Shown one piece after another: positions 21,681 through 34,546 of a DNA stretch of 64,000 nt. Positions within the stretch are counted from its first letter, which is position 1, and each line of letters opens with the position of its first letter. The DNA lies in the NCBI GenBank assembly GCA_004794655.1, contig SMMW01000147.1:866001-930000 (forward strand). The letters are read 5' to 3'. Origin of the DNA: Marisa cornuarietis. Its lineage: Eukaryota > Mollusca > Gastropoda > Architaenioglossa > Ampullariidae. The notes under the pieces are model-generated. The model saw nothing but the letters and a program-made list of their open reading frames with translations, did no database searches and had not been told where the DNA came from. A program made the translations under genes and the position numbers.

Positions 21681-21853
21681 CACTCTCCGAGTTTCCTTCT
21701 ATAACATGTACCTTGTGTACCGGGGTAATAAGGAACTCCAGCTTGGGAAACGCATAAGAAATTGAGGGCTCATTGCTATCAATATAAAAATAAGTAGGGG
21801 GAGGGGATGAAGTGCTAATGGCGAGCATGTGATGCTATTCCGTTTGTAAGTAA

Positions 21854-21855
<2 letters not shown>

Positions 21856-21895
<40 letters not shown>
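21856..21895. repeat. (GT)n microsatellite
   Basis: About 20 GT units, followed by a GCGCGC run. Confidence 0.95.
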
Positions 21896-21896
<1 letters not shown>

Positions 21897-23627
21897 GTGC
21901 GCGCGCCCTCAAAATAAGACCATGCCGATTGTTCTAACGAGACAGCCCGCAGGATGAACTCTCGGAAAGATAAAGAATATAAAAGCTTGACATTAAGGCG
22001 GCGATTTTTTAGTGTTCTGACACGTCGTTTGCAATTGGCCTCGAATCTAATTAGTCGTCAGTGTCTGTCTGTATGTATATATGTATGCATGTAGGTAGGT
22101 ATATACAGAATGCATATGACAATTTCATTATAAACATTCAGCACTGCCTTAGCGTTCCAATGTTATATCTTGAAGGACGAGTCTCGCAGTCTGTATTTCA
22201 GGAGAAACATCCTTCATCTTTTAAACTCCGAACACACCACAGAAATGCGAGGTGTATGTCATGTATAAAAATAGCCATGAGATTTATCGAAAAAACAAAT
22301 CTGCTTGCACGTCATTGCAGTGTAGTGGAGACAGCAAACAGAGATGAAAAGAAAGAGACAGAGAAAAAAAAGAGAAAGTAATGTTTTTTCTCAAGATAAC
22401 TAAGTCAGCTAACCCCTAGTCCTTGCATCGATTGTCAGCAGAGGGAATGTTGTTCGCTGGCAAACGGCTTAAAAGAATTATTTCTTTCCTCTATTTACGA
22501 ATCTTACCATCTGCATAGGAATTATTCAGTTAAATCCCAGACAGAGGTCGCACCGAGAATCTTATTCCTACGACATCTTCCATCATTAACTGAATACAAG
22601 TGTTTTTCATTCCGAGTCGTTCTTTCTGTTTCAACACGTAAAAAAATTACTTCACCGAATGCTTTTTTTTATAGCGGTTTAAACCGTCCAAAGCTTCCAA
22701 CCCATTTGGTAGTGTGTTTCAGAATACATGTAGAATGTGGATATCTAGTAGAGCATATGTCTGAAACCCCACCCCTAAACATCATTAAGTGTCCAACATG
22801 AGATGGCCGTTTTTCGTTTTTGTTTTTTTGCTGACTGGAAAGGTCTGTAAACAGCAACAAATTAGAAGAAAATGAGGATCAACGCCTCGATGGCAAAAGA
22901 CGTACCCCTGCTAAATCGACAGGAAGAGCTCATGCTATCAACTCTACTTGTTATGAGAAAAACAGACCTAGCTGAACTTCTGCATCAAGGGTTACAGAGC
23001 GTAGAAGTGATGCCAAGACACAAGTCTAGCTTTTTCTCGCCGCCAGCCTGCTGATCTGGTCCCATGGCACAATGATTTACAGGTAGTCCGCGCTGTGGTT
23101 TGCAAATCGTCTCTTTTTACCAAGGAACGTCAGCTGTAGTTTCTCGATGTTCACCACTTCCTCTTCGTCTTCTCCATTTCAGACACAACTGTCACGATTT
23201 TATGTAAATTATTGTTATTCATGGGGTGGGGGAGGGGGGTAAAGCCGATCACATCTCCTCCCTCGACGCAAAAACCGTACAAGAGGCCCACGGCATCGCA
23301 AGAACGCGGAAAGAAAGCTGACAAAAAGTAGTAGCTCGTTACGAAAGTTAGACCTAAATGTAGCAAACGAGAAAAAAAATCCTCCAAAACTTTCCGAAAC
23401 TAATTTCGTGAGACTCCTTTTCCCTTCGGCTGCTTTGACAGCATCTATGAAGGCCTGAGCATTTTTCTGTGTTTCAGCCTTGTCCGCTATTTGAAGACTT
23501 GGGTGATGAGGATACACAGGACGGCATTCCAGGCTTTGGCAAGTCGTTTCAATTAGTTACTTTCATATGTTGTCGAGGAGAAGAGAAGTTAATGGTACAG
23601 TCTGAGGCGTTGCAGGTCTGCAGTTGA
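21896..23627. other. no gene recognised
   Basis: AT-rich, with a T-rich tract near 22820 and a G-rich patch at 23221-23240. Short open frames lack known motifs. Confidence 0.5.
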
Positions 23628-23728
23628 GAGAGCTAGAGCTTGAGGCGCATGCTAGTCATACGAAAACACTGGGTTTGAACCATTTCCGCCGCTACTACAT
23701 TCTGGAGCAGAGATGATGATGACTATCG
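23628..23728 (+). mobile_element. possible tRNA-derived SINE head before an (ATC)n array
   Basis: TAGAGCTTGAGGCGC resembles box A and GGGTTTGAACC resembles box B at tRNA-like spacing, followed by CCGCCGCTAC and then directly by the (ATC)n array. This is a single divergent copy, so the call is tentative. Confidence 0.35.

Positions 23729-23813
<85 letters not shown>
23729..23813. repeat. (ATC)n microsatellite
   Basis: About 28 uninterrupted CAT/ATC units. Confidence 0.97.
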
Positions 23814-26800
23814 GCGATTGCAGTCAGTGTTAAATCAACAGTCGATCCTGAGACTCTTCCACTATTTACGTTTTATTTGCTTTTGTCAGTTATCATGTTT
23901 TCTCTCAGTCAGTCCTGTTTTTCTTTGCGTAAGTAAAATCAATGCTGAGGCAAAATTTTGTTTTTTTTGGACAAGCTCCAATTTTCAAACCCATTTCTTT
24001 AAGAGTCACTTAGATCGCGTCTTCCTCGCCCGCAGGAAAAACACACAGCTCATAAAAATATGATACACTAAACGTTGGCTACTGTGAATTTAACACGAAT
24101 TTTTTCCCCTGTCTTGTCCACTGGCTTGCAAAAGTAATAAATTTTGCATCTATCATTGATTTCCTAGCTTGGGAGAGACAAATTCTTCACCGTACATAAG
24201 GTTAAGTAGGGACCTTAGGAAATCGGTTTTCTACATTGCGTCCGTCTCTTGCCAATGAAGTCAGTGTTAGTTGTTATTGTTATTGGTTCTGGTGTATAAT
24301 TTCAGGAAGCAGCGTCCGCCTTTACGTACAAGTGCACACGTATGCACGTGAGATCAGTGTCAGCAGGGTTACACACCGTCTGGTCACTGTGTATACCTCA
24401 ACTATGTCAGTGTTTTATTTTGGCAACAACCCCCCAAAAAAAAACCCCGCCAAAATACAAAACAAAATAAAAATAACCACTTCAAACATTTGCGTACTGC
24501 CATACGTTGTGATTTTTTTAATGTTCAGCATTGTCGTTTAATAATGTCAAAATATGAGCATTTGAAGAGGCTGTGGTTTGCGACATTTCGCAGACTTAAG
24601 TTTACCAAGGAGTACCAGCAGATGACACCACTACTTTATGTCTCGATGGAAATACGGGTTCCTTTTATTCCTGTAGCAATACATTACAGAAATTTTCAGC
24701 AATGTCTGGAGTCCTCGGTAAATCAGACATTAGCTTTACCAAAGCTGACATACATGTTTGTGAATTTACGAGAACTTTACGAGAACTTTTTCTGACCGAT
24801 TTAAATAATCTGTTTTAATCCGTTCTTTGTGGTGGAAAGACTGAAAAAAAAGTAAATGGGAAACAATTTGTCAGCCCTATGGAGCGGGATGCATGAAAAT
24901 GATTGATGTTAAAGCCTTTTCATCAATAGTAAAAATTAACTGGATTAAAAAGAGTAGCCACTGGAGAAGGAAAGACACGATACCCAAAGAAAAAATGGAT
25001 GGGAATTTCATGGTCTGCTATCTTATTCTATAAACAATCATTTATGGGCTGATGTCTTAAAATATTTAATCCTTTTTTTAAAATAGTTGCATGCTCTCCA
25101 TAATTTGAAGTTCTCCACTACGACTCTGTTATTTTATGAGATAAATAGACTGTTTATCCGAAATTGTATTGAAGATAATATTTTGTATAATGAACATTTG
25201 TGTGGTGAGGAAAAACGCTTGACCTTTAACGAGTTTAAAGAAAGTTTCATGAGAAATGCTACGATTTTCTTTGAAGAGGTAATAAAAGCTGTTAAGGAAT
25301 ACCAGAGAAAGCTTAGAACTGAAGTTTTAGAGATTTATGCTAAAGTACGATGTTTGAATACATGAGGAGGGGGGATGAATTTATAAATCTTAATTACAGA
25401 AATGTTAAGCATTGAAATTTGTTGAAAAAAGGAGCATCAAACATAAATTTGATAATATCTTCAAAAAATTCAAGAAACAGCTAACGATACAAGTTTAAAA
25501 TGATTTCCGTGTAAATGACATATAAAATGCTACCTACAGGCCAACATCTATATTTGAGAAAGGTAAAAGATTATTTTTGTAGCAATTTGAAAAAAACTTG
25601 TTTAGGTCTTCTTTAGGTATGTCCTTATGTAACCCAAACTTACATCTATTATGCATCTGATAAGGTAAATGATCATTTAAGAACACAGGAGGGAGGGTTA
25701 AATACAAATCACGTGCACTGTACTTTCATTCGGTGTCTTTCATTTAAAGTTGTAAAAAATTCAACCAAAAAGGACCTTTGACTCCATAGTCATAAAATTA
25801 TCACCCATAAATCAGTCTTCACAGTAAAAGAGTCGTAACAATAGACTTCCTGACCGCTTAAAATTATTAGATAGTCTCTTTAATTAACGATTAGAAGTTA
25901 GTGCATTTAGTGCATTCTGTGGGTTTTCTAGAAGACTTGTGATTTAAATCTTTATAGTTGCCTTGTGCTGCCAGTTTCAATCGACAGCTTTCGTTCCATA
26001 AATGTGTGTCTGCTATCCAGTGTATCATGCTCCATATGACGAAAGCAGCTTCAAACCTTGAAAAGAAACCTGACACAGAGTCACGTCAAATGTACACCGT
26101 TGTAGTGCTTCTGTTATTACTAATATTTCATGTCCAGAACCAGAACAGTAAGAAATTCAATAGAATTCAACAGCATTCAACGTTTTACCAAAAGTCGCTC
26201 AGACGACGCCGTAAATCAGGGAATAGTTTAGATGATGGGGACGTGCGAGCGCACGCACCTTAGCATGTTACTCCTGATGTGTGTTGCAAGCCATCTCTCC
26301 TCTCAGACCATAGATCTCCAAAACTTGGTCTCTGTAGGAGGCAACCAGCAAGTAGGCTCCGACTGTGCCCATGCGTGTATAAAAGCTTGACATGTTATCA
26401 AGCTTTTTATTTCTTACATCCCCCACAGGGAGCAGCGGATGTTGGTCAGTCATTTCTTAAGTCGTGATGGCTTCTCTCACGTGAGTGCCTTCGTGCTCTC
26501 CACTAGCAGTAGCCTTTTTTTGCTGGATGGCGTGTCCTGAAATAATGACCATGCATCATTCGAAGAAGAAAAAAAACTCCTGTCTTTGGATCTTTGTTAA
26601 CTATCGCATCTATAAAGCAAGAGTACGCCCACAGGCTTGCTTGTTCGGAAACTCCAGTCTCTCTTCCAGCAAGACCGTTGTTTTAAATTATTTTTATGGT
26701 ATTCTTTCTAAAAACTCATATGAGCAACCCCGACTGGAAAAATCTGTAGGTGGCATTTCGATTTAGAGGGTTATCAGATCAGACGAGTAGCAGGCCTCAG

Positions 26801-29527
26801 AAGCACTCCGGGAAACACGAGACCTCAAGGTCATCCCGCCTCAGAATCATCTGCTTTATGTTCAGGTCCCTGTAACGTAGTTCTAATGCCTTGCACAAAC
26901 TTCGGCTATTTCTGAAAGTCGTTCCTAACCAAGCAAACTTCCTAAGTCTGAGCACAGGTTGCCCTCGGATGATGAATAATCTTGTTCTGATTCGTTTTCC
27001 AACACAATTCTTATAAAAAAAAGTGGACAATGCAGATCCGAGGTTAAAAACGGAGGATGTCATTCAACTTTCTTGCGTGACATCATGAACGCGGAACTGT
27101 ATCAGAAGGATAGGATAGGATAGGAGACTTGAAACCTTCTCAAGTTTTTTTTAAAAATTGAACCACTGTGCGTTGCTAACGTGAATGTCAAAGTGAAGTA
27201 TGTGTGATCTCAACTGAGAACACACTGACGGAAAGCTGGAAAGAAGGGAAAAGCTTTGTTGGGAGAGATAAACATAACCGGAGAATAGCTTAATATAGTG
27301 TGACAGCTGTGGAATCAATAAAACACGTGATCTTGTTGAAAAGCTTTCTTGAAACGTGTCTGTGCCAAAGGTGAAACAAGTAGTTGCATAACAACGCGAA
27401 TCTCATATGATATCATGTTGCTGAATACCACGCTGTTGACACATACAGTTCTATGGATGACTGTCCGCAAACAAAGCCACGACTTCTACCTACTGTTAAT
27501 ATCAAAGCCACGACTCTGCCCTACTTTAAATTTAACAAGAATTACTGTTTTATTAATGACATAGCCTTTACACATTCTTAATTGAAATGCCTGACTTTAA
27601 AAAAAATTTTGTGCTGTCTTTTTAGTGGTAGGCTGTAGCTTCTCATGGATACCGTCAGTGTGGTACTGGCCCTTTAAACAAACCGCGTTTGGGAAGTCAA
27701 CTAACAAAGCTCAACTTCTTTTAATTCGAAGAAATGCCTTCATGGACCGCCCTAGAACTCAGTCTCAGACGACAGTGTATGCAGATCATTATTTTGCAAC
27801 CAAACATTTTAACACGAAAATGACGCATTTATCATTGAAGTGTATCTTGAGCTGTTTGTCTTGCAATTTAAATTGTTAGTCTCCGCACACGCTGGACTTT
27901 GTACAGATTGATGTATGATTATGTGTGGTTGTAGTAGCCTGTTTTCAACTCGTTGACATAAGCGATTGGAAGAATTCTCGAGTATTTAAGCTGCTAATGT
28001 GGCACCGAGGAAAGACTGGGTCCATACAGGACCCCAAAACTTCTGACCAATGGAAGTTATTTACCAGTCTTTAAGCCTCTTCTAATCACCAAAATGACAT
28101 TAAGTGGATTAGTTGTATGTGAGTTCAGGTGTTATGTATAAGTTTACAGATTACAACTTTAAAAAAATTTAATTTCTTTGCCAAGAAATCTATTCACTCG
28201 TTCCCTAACTATAGTTAGTTCTTCTGCTTATCGTCTTGGCACCTGTTTAAATTAAGCATTTAAATGCTTTTGATGATTCTGGGGCTTGTAAAGGGAGCAC
28301 TCCTTTATTGAAGAACAACTTTCTGGAAATCAGTTGTAAGTTGGAGTTGTAGAGAAAGCTACAAGGCTTCGTCCTGTGGTTTACAAGTGATTCTTGTAAT
28401 GAATTAGTCTTCTTTTCATCCGCGGCGATGCTGCATGACATTTACCTACTTTGCTAAAACTGGCTTCTGGGAAGCAAGACGAATCCATTACGCACCAGAC
28501 GCCTGTTATTTAGTCATGGCTGGAAAAGGATGACTACTTCCCTCTAGTGTTTTGTCTTTTCATCCAGCTCCGTACTCTCAATGTCCTCATCCATCTTCTT
28601 TCTTCCTGATATATCGCCTCATTGTACCCAGCCGGGAAAAATACATCAGCGACCCATCTTGCTGAAGAGGAAAGTACAGAATCCGAGTGGAATGATCACT
28701 TACTTCACTTCTTGAGACAGGCGCACAAGAGCTACTGGAAATGCAGCAGACGAACAGATAATTAAGATGAACAATTAGCACAAAATCATGCTCAGCATGT
28801 TAAAGAAAGTATTTAAAAAGTAGGTACAATGCCTAACGAAAATGCTCAAAGGCGGCAGGTGCCTTCATAAATATGATGTCACTGGAGAACATGTATTCCC
28901 AACTTTGGTTATCCACGTTTGGACGCTCGACAGTTGAACTGAATATTGTCCCCTTTGAGCAGGCTTGCACGAACCCGTTACACGTCCTTTTCGTAAAAAA
29001 AAGTGTCATCATCTTTCGACAGATAAAATATAATGTATTTTAATAAACGGAGGACATATAGACGTTCATATGTCAGGCGAGGCTCTAGCCAGCAACGTTC
29101 TATGTACGACTCCACTGTTCTTTGCGACGGAATCGCTCTTTAGAGAAAAAAACATAACAAACATATCTGCCTGTCAGTAGTACGGTGGTGGTACATTTCA
29201 GTCTTGTGAGATTTTGTGTAATCTCTGCAAGAATAAGTAAAGTAGTATCATTGTCATACTTTCCAGATAACGCTTTTAATGATCAGACGCAAAACGACAA
29301 AACACTTTCCCTCCGTATAAGCCAAGTTGATGGGACCAAGGCTAAGACAGGAGTTCTGTTTTTTGCGATGAGCCCAATAAAAGCTAAAATGCTCATCTTT
29401 ATCAAGTAGGTACTATCAGTTTGCTGACAATAGCAGAAATGGAAAAAATACTGAGAGAAAAGCATTTTTTCACGAAACCACCAGTTCTAAACAACAAAAT
29501 AAAAACGAACAAAAGTAAAAAAAAATG
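23814..29527. other. no gene recognised
   Basis: Nearly 6 kb of AT-rich DNA. Two plus-strand open frames at 24543-24795 and 25087-25365 have protein-like composition (the second is rich in E, K and F) but no recognised domain, no splice support and no homologue I can name. A perfect 10-bp-arm hairpin lies at 26381-26407, and a short (GGATA)n run at about 27107-27125. Confidence 0.45.
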
Positions 29528-29561
29528 ATGAAAAACATACAGTGAAAATTGTGGGCTTTAG
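29528..29561 (+). repeat. 34-bp exact direct repeat, copy 1
   Basis: Begins ATGAAAAACATACAG and ends GTGGGCTTTAG. It is identical to 29927-29960, 399 bases downstream. The flanks are not conserved beyond the repeat. Confidence 0.85.
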
Positions 29562-29820
29562 AACAAAAGTAAAAAAATAATTAGAAGAAAGAATAAAAAG
29601 CCACTTACATCCTACGCAGGAGTGATCAGGACTGAAGGCCAACCTTTTGGCACGCAGCTCAATATTTAGCATGCAGTCCATTAGAGCCAGCCTTCTGACA
29701 AAATGCTCGTTTGCAAAAGGTGTTCGGCGAATAAATTGATTATTTCCTTTCCACATGTTGAATGCGGTTAAAGGAATCGAAGAATTATTCAGACTGCTGT
29801 GTATCTGTATGCGGGCTTGT

Positions 29821-29822
<2 letters not shown>

Positions 29823-29870
<48 letters not shown>
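29823..29870. repeat. (GT)n microsatellite
   Basis: About 24 GT units, between the two copies of the 34-bp repeat. Confidence 0.95.
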
Positions 29871-29926
29871 ATAAATAGCTATATAGGTAGGTAATCAATT
29901 AGTCAAAGTACAATTTATGAATCATA

Positions 29927-29960
29927 ATGAAAAACATACAGTGAAAATTGTGGGCTTTAG
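29927..29960 (+). repeat. 34-bp exact direct repeat, copy 2
   Basis: Identical over 34 bases to 29528-29561. The intervening 365 bases include a (GT)n array but no recognisable element. Confidence 0.85.
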
Positions 29961-32900
29961 TAAGAAAAAACTTTTCATAGCTAGGAATTTGATGCATCAG
30001 ATGGTCTGTATGAACCCCCAATGGCGCAGATAGAAATTCATCTTCTGGATGTCACTGTGATCATCTAGACGTGGAGGATTCGCTATCTTGTCTTTTTTGG
30101 AGTCATGAGAAAATTCGTTTTCTTCCTCACTCCCTTTTCCCACCACTCTTTCTCCCACACTTTAAGTCTCCCGTCCACGAAGATACATATACGCGAACAG
30201 AGGAGCACAGAGAAAGGAACCTAAGGGACTGAGCTTCTTTCGAACTCGTCTGTGCCAGACGCGTACAAATCGAGTGAAACCTTCCCGCAGACTGATTAAT
30301 CTCGTTCTGAAGTTTATTAGGTTTACACTCACCGTTCTCCGAACTACAGTGACAATAATTTGACACGGACACGCGCGCCTTGTATATGTATGCGCATACA
30401 ATTATAAAACATTTCAGATTACTTTTTAGTTGTGCCTGTCGATGAGTCCACAACATGAATCTATCTGCCTTTCCGTTCTTAGAGGATGATAAACTGACAA
30501 CATTATTTGGTTTGATATTCTTGTAAAGTGTATGTTGGTAAATGGGAAGCTTGTCAATAAGACGATGAGGAAATGATGGAGACAGTGATGTTGGCGATAA
30601 TGACGTCGACGACGACGACGACGACGACGATGAAGACGACAATGTGATCGTTTGATGTTCGAGGACGGATTGACATGATAAGTTGCAAAAACCTGCGAAT
30701 ATCCGGGCTGCTGACATAGAACAGACTGAAAACTTCCGTGCTGCAGCTTTCTCTTCCTTAAACGAAAGGCCGCAGGAGGCCGAGGCACTTTTAAGCAAGG
30801 ACGTGTTCAATATTGCCAAGGAGCCACGTCACAATCAACAGAAAAAATGATCGACCCTCGGACTTCTTATCAGCTGCGTGATTGGCGCAAATTAGAAGCC
30901 GTCTCGTTTACCGGCTACATCTCTCTCTCTCTCGCTCTACCCGAACTTTTTTTCAGTATGACCATGTTTTTCTCACATGTACAAGTGTAAGTGTCTGTGT
31001 GCGTGCAAAATAATGCATATCTGCACGTGTTTCTTTACATTTGTCTGTGCATGCTTGCGTGTCTGGGTGCGTGAATGCGCGTCCTTTTTTGGCAAACCTT
31101 CAATCTCTATCTCATCACCATGATGATTTTCTGTGCATGACTTCAAGATGATATAAATATGTCTAAAGAATCGCTCAGCGATTTTTATAACTTGTATTCG
31201 AAAAGAACAGAACCTTCATTATCATGTTTTCATTTTTCAGAGAATTTATAGCACAAGTGGGAACACTATTTATTTATCGCTCAATATATTATAAACGCAT
31301 TTTGAGGTCTTAAGTTAGCATGAAAGGAAATTGTCAATGACTAGCCATCAAACGAAATTGAATAAGCGATACGACTTATGGCTAGCTTAACATTTCCCAC
31401 ACTCTTATAATAGACTCGACAGCATTCAGAATATGGCAAAATAGCATTTTATAGTGGGCTCCGCCTAGGAACTTAAAAAAAACGAACTTACACTAAGAGG
31501 AAGACCAAGCACCTCCCGATCAAATTACAAACAAGCCATAAAGGAACTGCAGTCATTCAGCACAACATCCACAAACTTGACTATTTGCCCACGAACAGCT
31601 TCAACAAATTGGCATAACATAAAACGTAAACCATAGACCTTTCTTTTAATGCTAGCAGCTCACAATCAACTGGCAATACTCCGCAAAACGTCTAGGCAAT
31701 TTCAGATTCGTTCAAGCACTAACCCTCACGTCCTTCTCTCTCCTCCCAAGCCCACTTCCTCCCCACTCGTTTCCCTCTCTCCCCTTTTCTTGTCTTCAGA
31801 TACATCCGGTTGGCTGTAGGGCAGAATTCAGCGCATGCTTCTTTAGGTAGCGTGGTGTGTCTCCAATAATACAAGAGTTCAACCCACTCGGTGTTGACGT
31901 GAACTATTGCTCAGCAACCTCACTGCTAGATGTAGACAAGAGACTGCCATCTCTTTCTTTGGGTGCAGCCGTCACCTTGCCAGTCGCATCTTAGCTATCA
32001 ACATCCCATTTCGTCCTGCTAGATGTGTGTGTGTGTGTGTCTCGGTCAGGAAAGGGGGGGGGGAGAAGGCATCTGGTCTGCAGATTCTTCACCGCACTCC
32101 TCGAAAATGAACTAAAACTTTCAAAAGGAGGTAAAAAGATCAATATTTTGTAAGATGATTTATTTGCCAGCTACTTGTTTTGGTCTTTTTTATCGTCAGC
32201 TATTTGATCGGCTGCTTTGTTTGTTATTTACTTCTTTCTTCGATCTAGAAATCGGACTTGCAGGCGCGTGCGACTTACAATGCTATTTCTAGTTGATTTG
32301 TGCTGCAAACCATGTTTCCAATCAGACGATAGATTTCTCCAGTCTGAGGTTCACTGATTCGGTTTTCCCCAGACTTTTGAGGGCTGGCTGAAATGTTGTT
32401 TCTGCACATGATTTTCCCGAAAGGACCACTCTAAGAGCGTAGTTATGAAGCGAGAGGATGTCGTTGCCCTGGGGAAAGAAGAGGAACTCAAGGACAAGCG
32501 TCTTGTCTACGTAGTCGTAAAGACACGGAATATATAGCTTTACCCCTGGGGCTGTAGTTGTAATGCAATGGCAAAGATGCCCTAAGGTAAAATAACATAA
32601 AGCAATGTTTACGGGATCTGCACACTGGTCTGCAACTTTGGAGGCCAGACACTTGCTTTTGTTTTCCCCATTTTGCCCCGAAGTAACGTCTCACCTCGCT
32701 TTGTAACAACGGTTCCTGGTGTGTCAGCAAATTCTGCATTAAAGCACAGCAGTAAATAAAGCAAAATATCTGAAATCCTGGAATGACATAAGGCTAAACA
32801 AAAGAAAATAAACATTAAAATATCCTTTTTTGTTTTCTCGTCTTAACGCCGAATGTACACACAACTGTGCACGTTGCCATTTACGTATGATACGCTCGCG

Positions 32901-33795
32901 ATCACGCAGGAGAACAGACTGATTCCCCACGTGGCTTTACACTTGATGAATGTGCGATTTTGTATGAAAAACATTGGTCTGTACATGATAAACGTATGTG
33001 CAAGCACGCTAAAATGTTCTCAGTCACGATAAATGTGTGATCAAGCGCGAGCAACGAGCACATTAGCCATACATGGAAACGGGTGATGACGTGAGAGCGC
33101 ACGATAAACAATTGACTGAAACACAAACACTATAAACACATAATCTCGCTCAATAAACATGTGGTTAAAAGAGCAAACACGAGAAACATGTCATCATAAT
33201 ATACGAACGATTACATGGATAGACTTGTATTTTTGATGGTAGTTGTCCTTTCCGCGAATAAAGGTTTTGTGTGAAGACTGGTAACAACCGCCTGGCGCTG
33301 CTTTACCTCAGCATCGACCCGAGCAAACAAAGCTGAAACATGTTTGTGGCTCCCTGAGGTATTTTTTTGATTGAGTTTTGGTTTAATGTGCAACAATGGA
33401 CCTGTGAAATAACTATACTCAGGTCCCAAGTGTTGGCAATGGAGGACAAAAAACATAAGATTGATCCGTCCAAAGTAGCATTATCATCTGACAGAAGCCT
33501 AAATAGAAAATCCCACAAGTGCAGCACCTGCACGCTCTGTAGCAATGGGTGGCGGATACGGTAATAATTTTTAGTGGGTGAGTAAAATGTTATCAGGGGA
33601 CAGAGGCTGTAAAATTGATTGACCTGGCTATTGGGCGTCAAATGCATACCATGTGGTCTGCTGTCGACAATCGATGTTTCTTAGAGTCAGTGAATGCCGT
33701 TTTAAAACGCACATCAATTATTCAGCACAGTCTGTTAAACTCTCGGCAGAAAACATCGACACAAGACGGAGCTAATCACAGGACTCTGGATGCCT
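29961..33795. other. no gene recognised
   Basis: Holds an (ACG)n/(GAC)n trinucleotide run at 30602-30640, which generates a serine-rich chance frame on the minus strand. It also holds a short (GT)n at 32022-32041, a G-run at 32056-32064 and a loose, diverged repeat of ACGATAAACATGTG-like words at about 32985-33195. None is a gene. Confidence 0.45.
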
Positions 33796-34000
33796 TGGAG
33801 AGGAGCCTGCGTAACCCAGTGGTTAGTTGGGTCTGCTGCGGAGCAGAAGGTCGCTAGATGGAGGCTGCTATGGTCGATGGGTGGATTGCTCCTCTGCCCA
33901 CCCAGCAGCTGCTCTGAAGAAATAGGTACTTTATTTATCAGGGAAAGTAAAGAAGCGGAAAAGGAGGACTTAGCTCCTCCTTGTACACTGCGTGATCTAG
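33796..34000 (+). mobile_element. tRNA-derived SINE copy
   Basis: GTAACCCAGTGGTTAG (33811-33826) looks like a box A region. Box B is degraded. The body (CCCAGCAGCTG..., GGTACTTTATTTATCAGGG, AAGGAGGACTTAGCTCC) aligns by eye with the SINE at 52.7 kb (CCAGCTGACGGGAATGGGTACC, GGGAAGGTAAGGCAGCG, GAGATTGGCACC). Right boundary uncertain. Confidence 0.5.
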
Positions 34001-34535
34001 GCACACCCATCTACTCAGGTGTCTCGCATGGTTTCGTAAAGTTCAGGTGTTGTGCCATTCTGAAGACAAAGGGCGATGTGGAACCCAGGTGTGCTTGTAT
34101 GACTACTGCAGGGAGCGTTTTTTGGCGCAGGTGTTGTAGTCAGGGCAAATGTGGTAAACACGGACGTGGCGGTACCAGAGGTTTTTAAGAGCTGTAGAAG
34201 GATTATGCTAGCCAGATGGTTATAGACCAATATTAAGGGGCCTGCAGCCAGCGCTGTCATACTTCAGAGTCGATGAGATCTGAAGCACGCAGAAGTTCAC
34301 GAAATAGATGAAAATAAATTGACACAAAGTGAGAGTGATACAAAATACAAAATATTAATATATTCCTTAAACATGCAAAATAAAAGATATTAACTTATTA
34401 TACCATGAACATATAATGAATTGTGACTCCACATGCCTCCATAATTTACACACATATCCATATATTCATACATGTACACCCGATTTTGTGTTTCTTCTAT
34501 GCTATGGTTCCTTCATGCAAGGCATTTCATAGTCT
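34001..34535. other. no gene recognised
   Basis: Non-coding between the SINE and the LINE insertion. The sequence at 34050-34250 may be more SINE or another retroposon but could not be assigned. Confidence 0.4.
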
Positions 34536-34546
34536 ATCTCGCTTTC

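Noticed and set aside
30127..30819. Minus-strand open frame of about 230 residues
   Set aside because: It begins from a TTG, includes a serine run from the (ACG)n microsatellite and has no domain or splice context.
31440..31640. Possible LINE C-terminus (RGRPSTS followed by a Trp-containing segment)
   Set aside because: Only the short GRP motif matches; no ordered RT signatures lie upstream.
33790..34188. Plus-strand open frame of 132 residues
   Set aside because: It overlaps a tRNA-derived SINE and its body; it is not a host gene.
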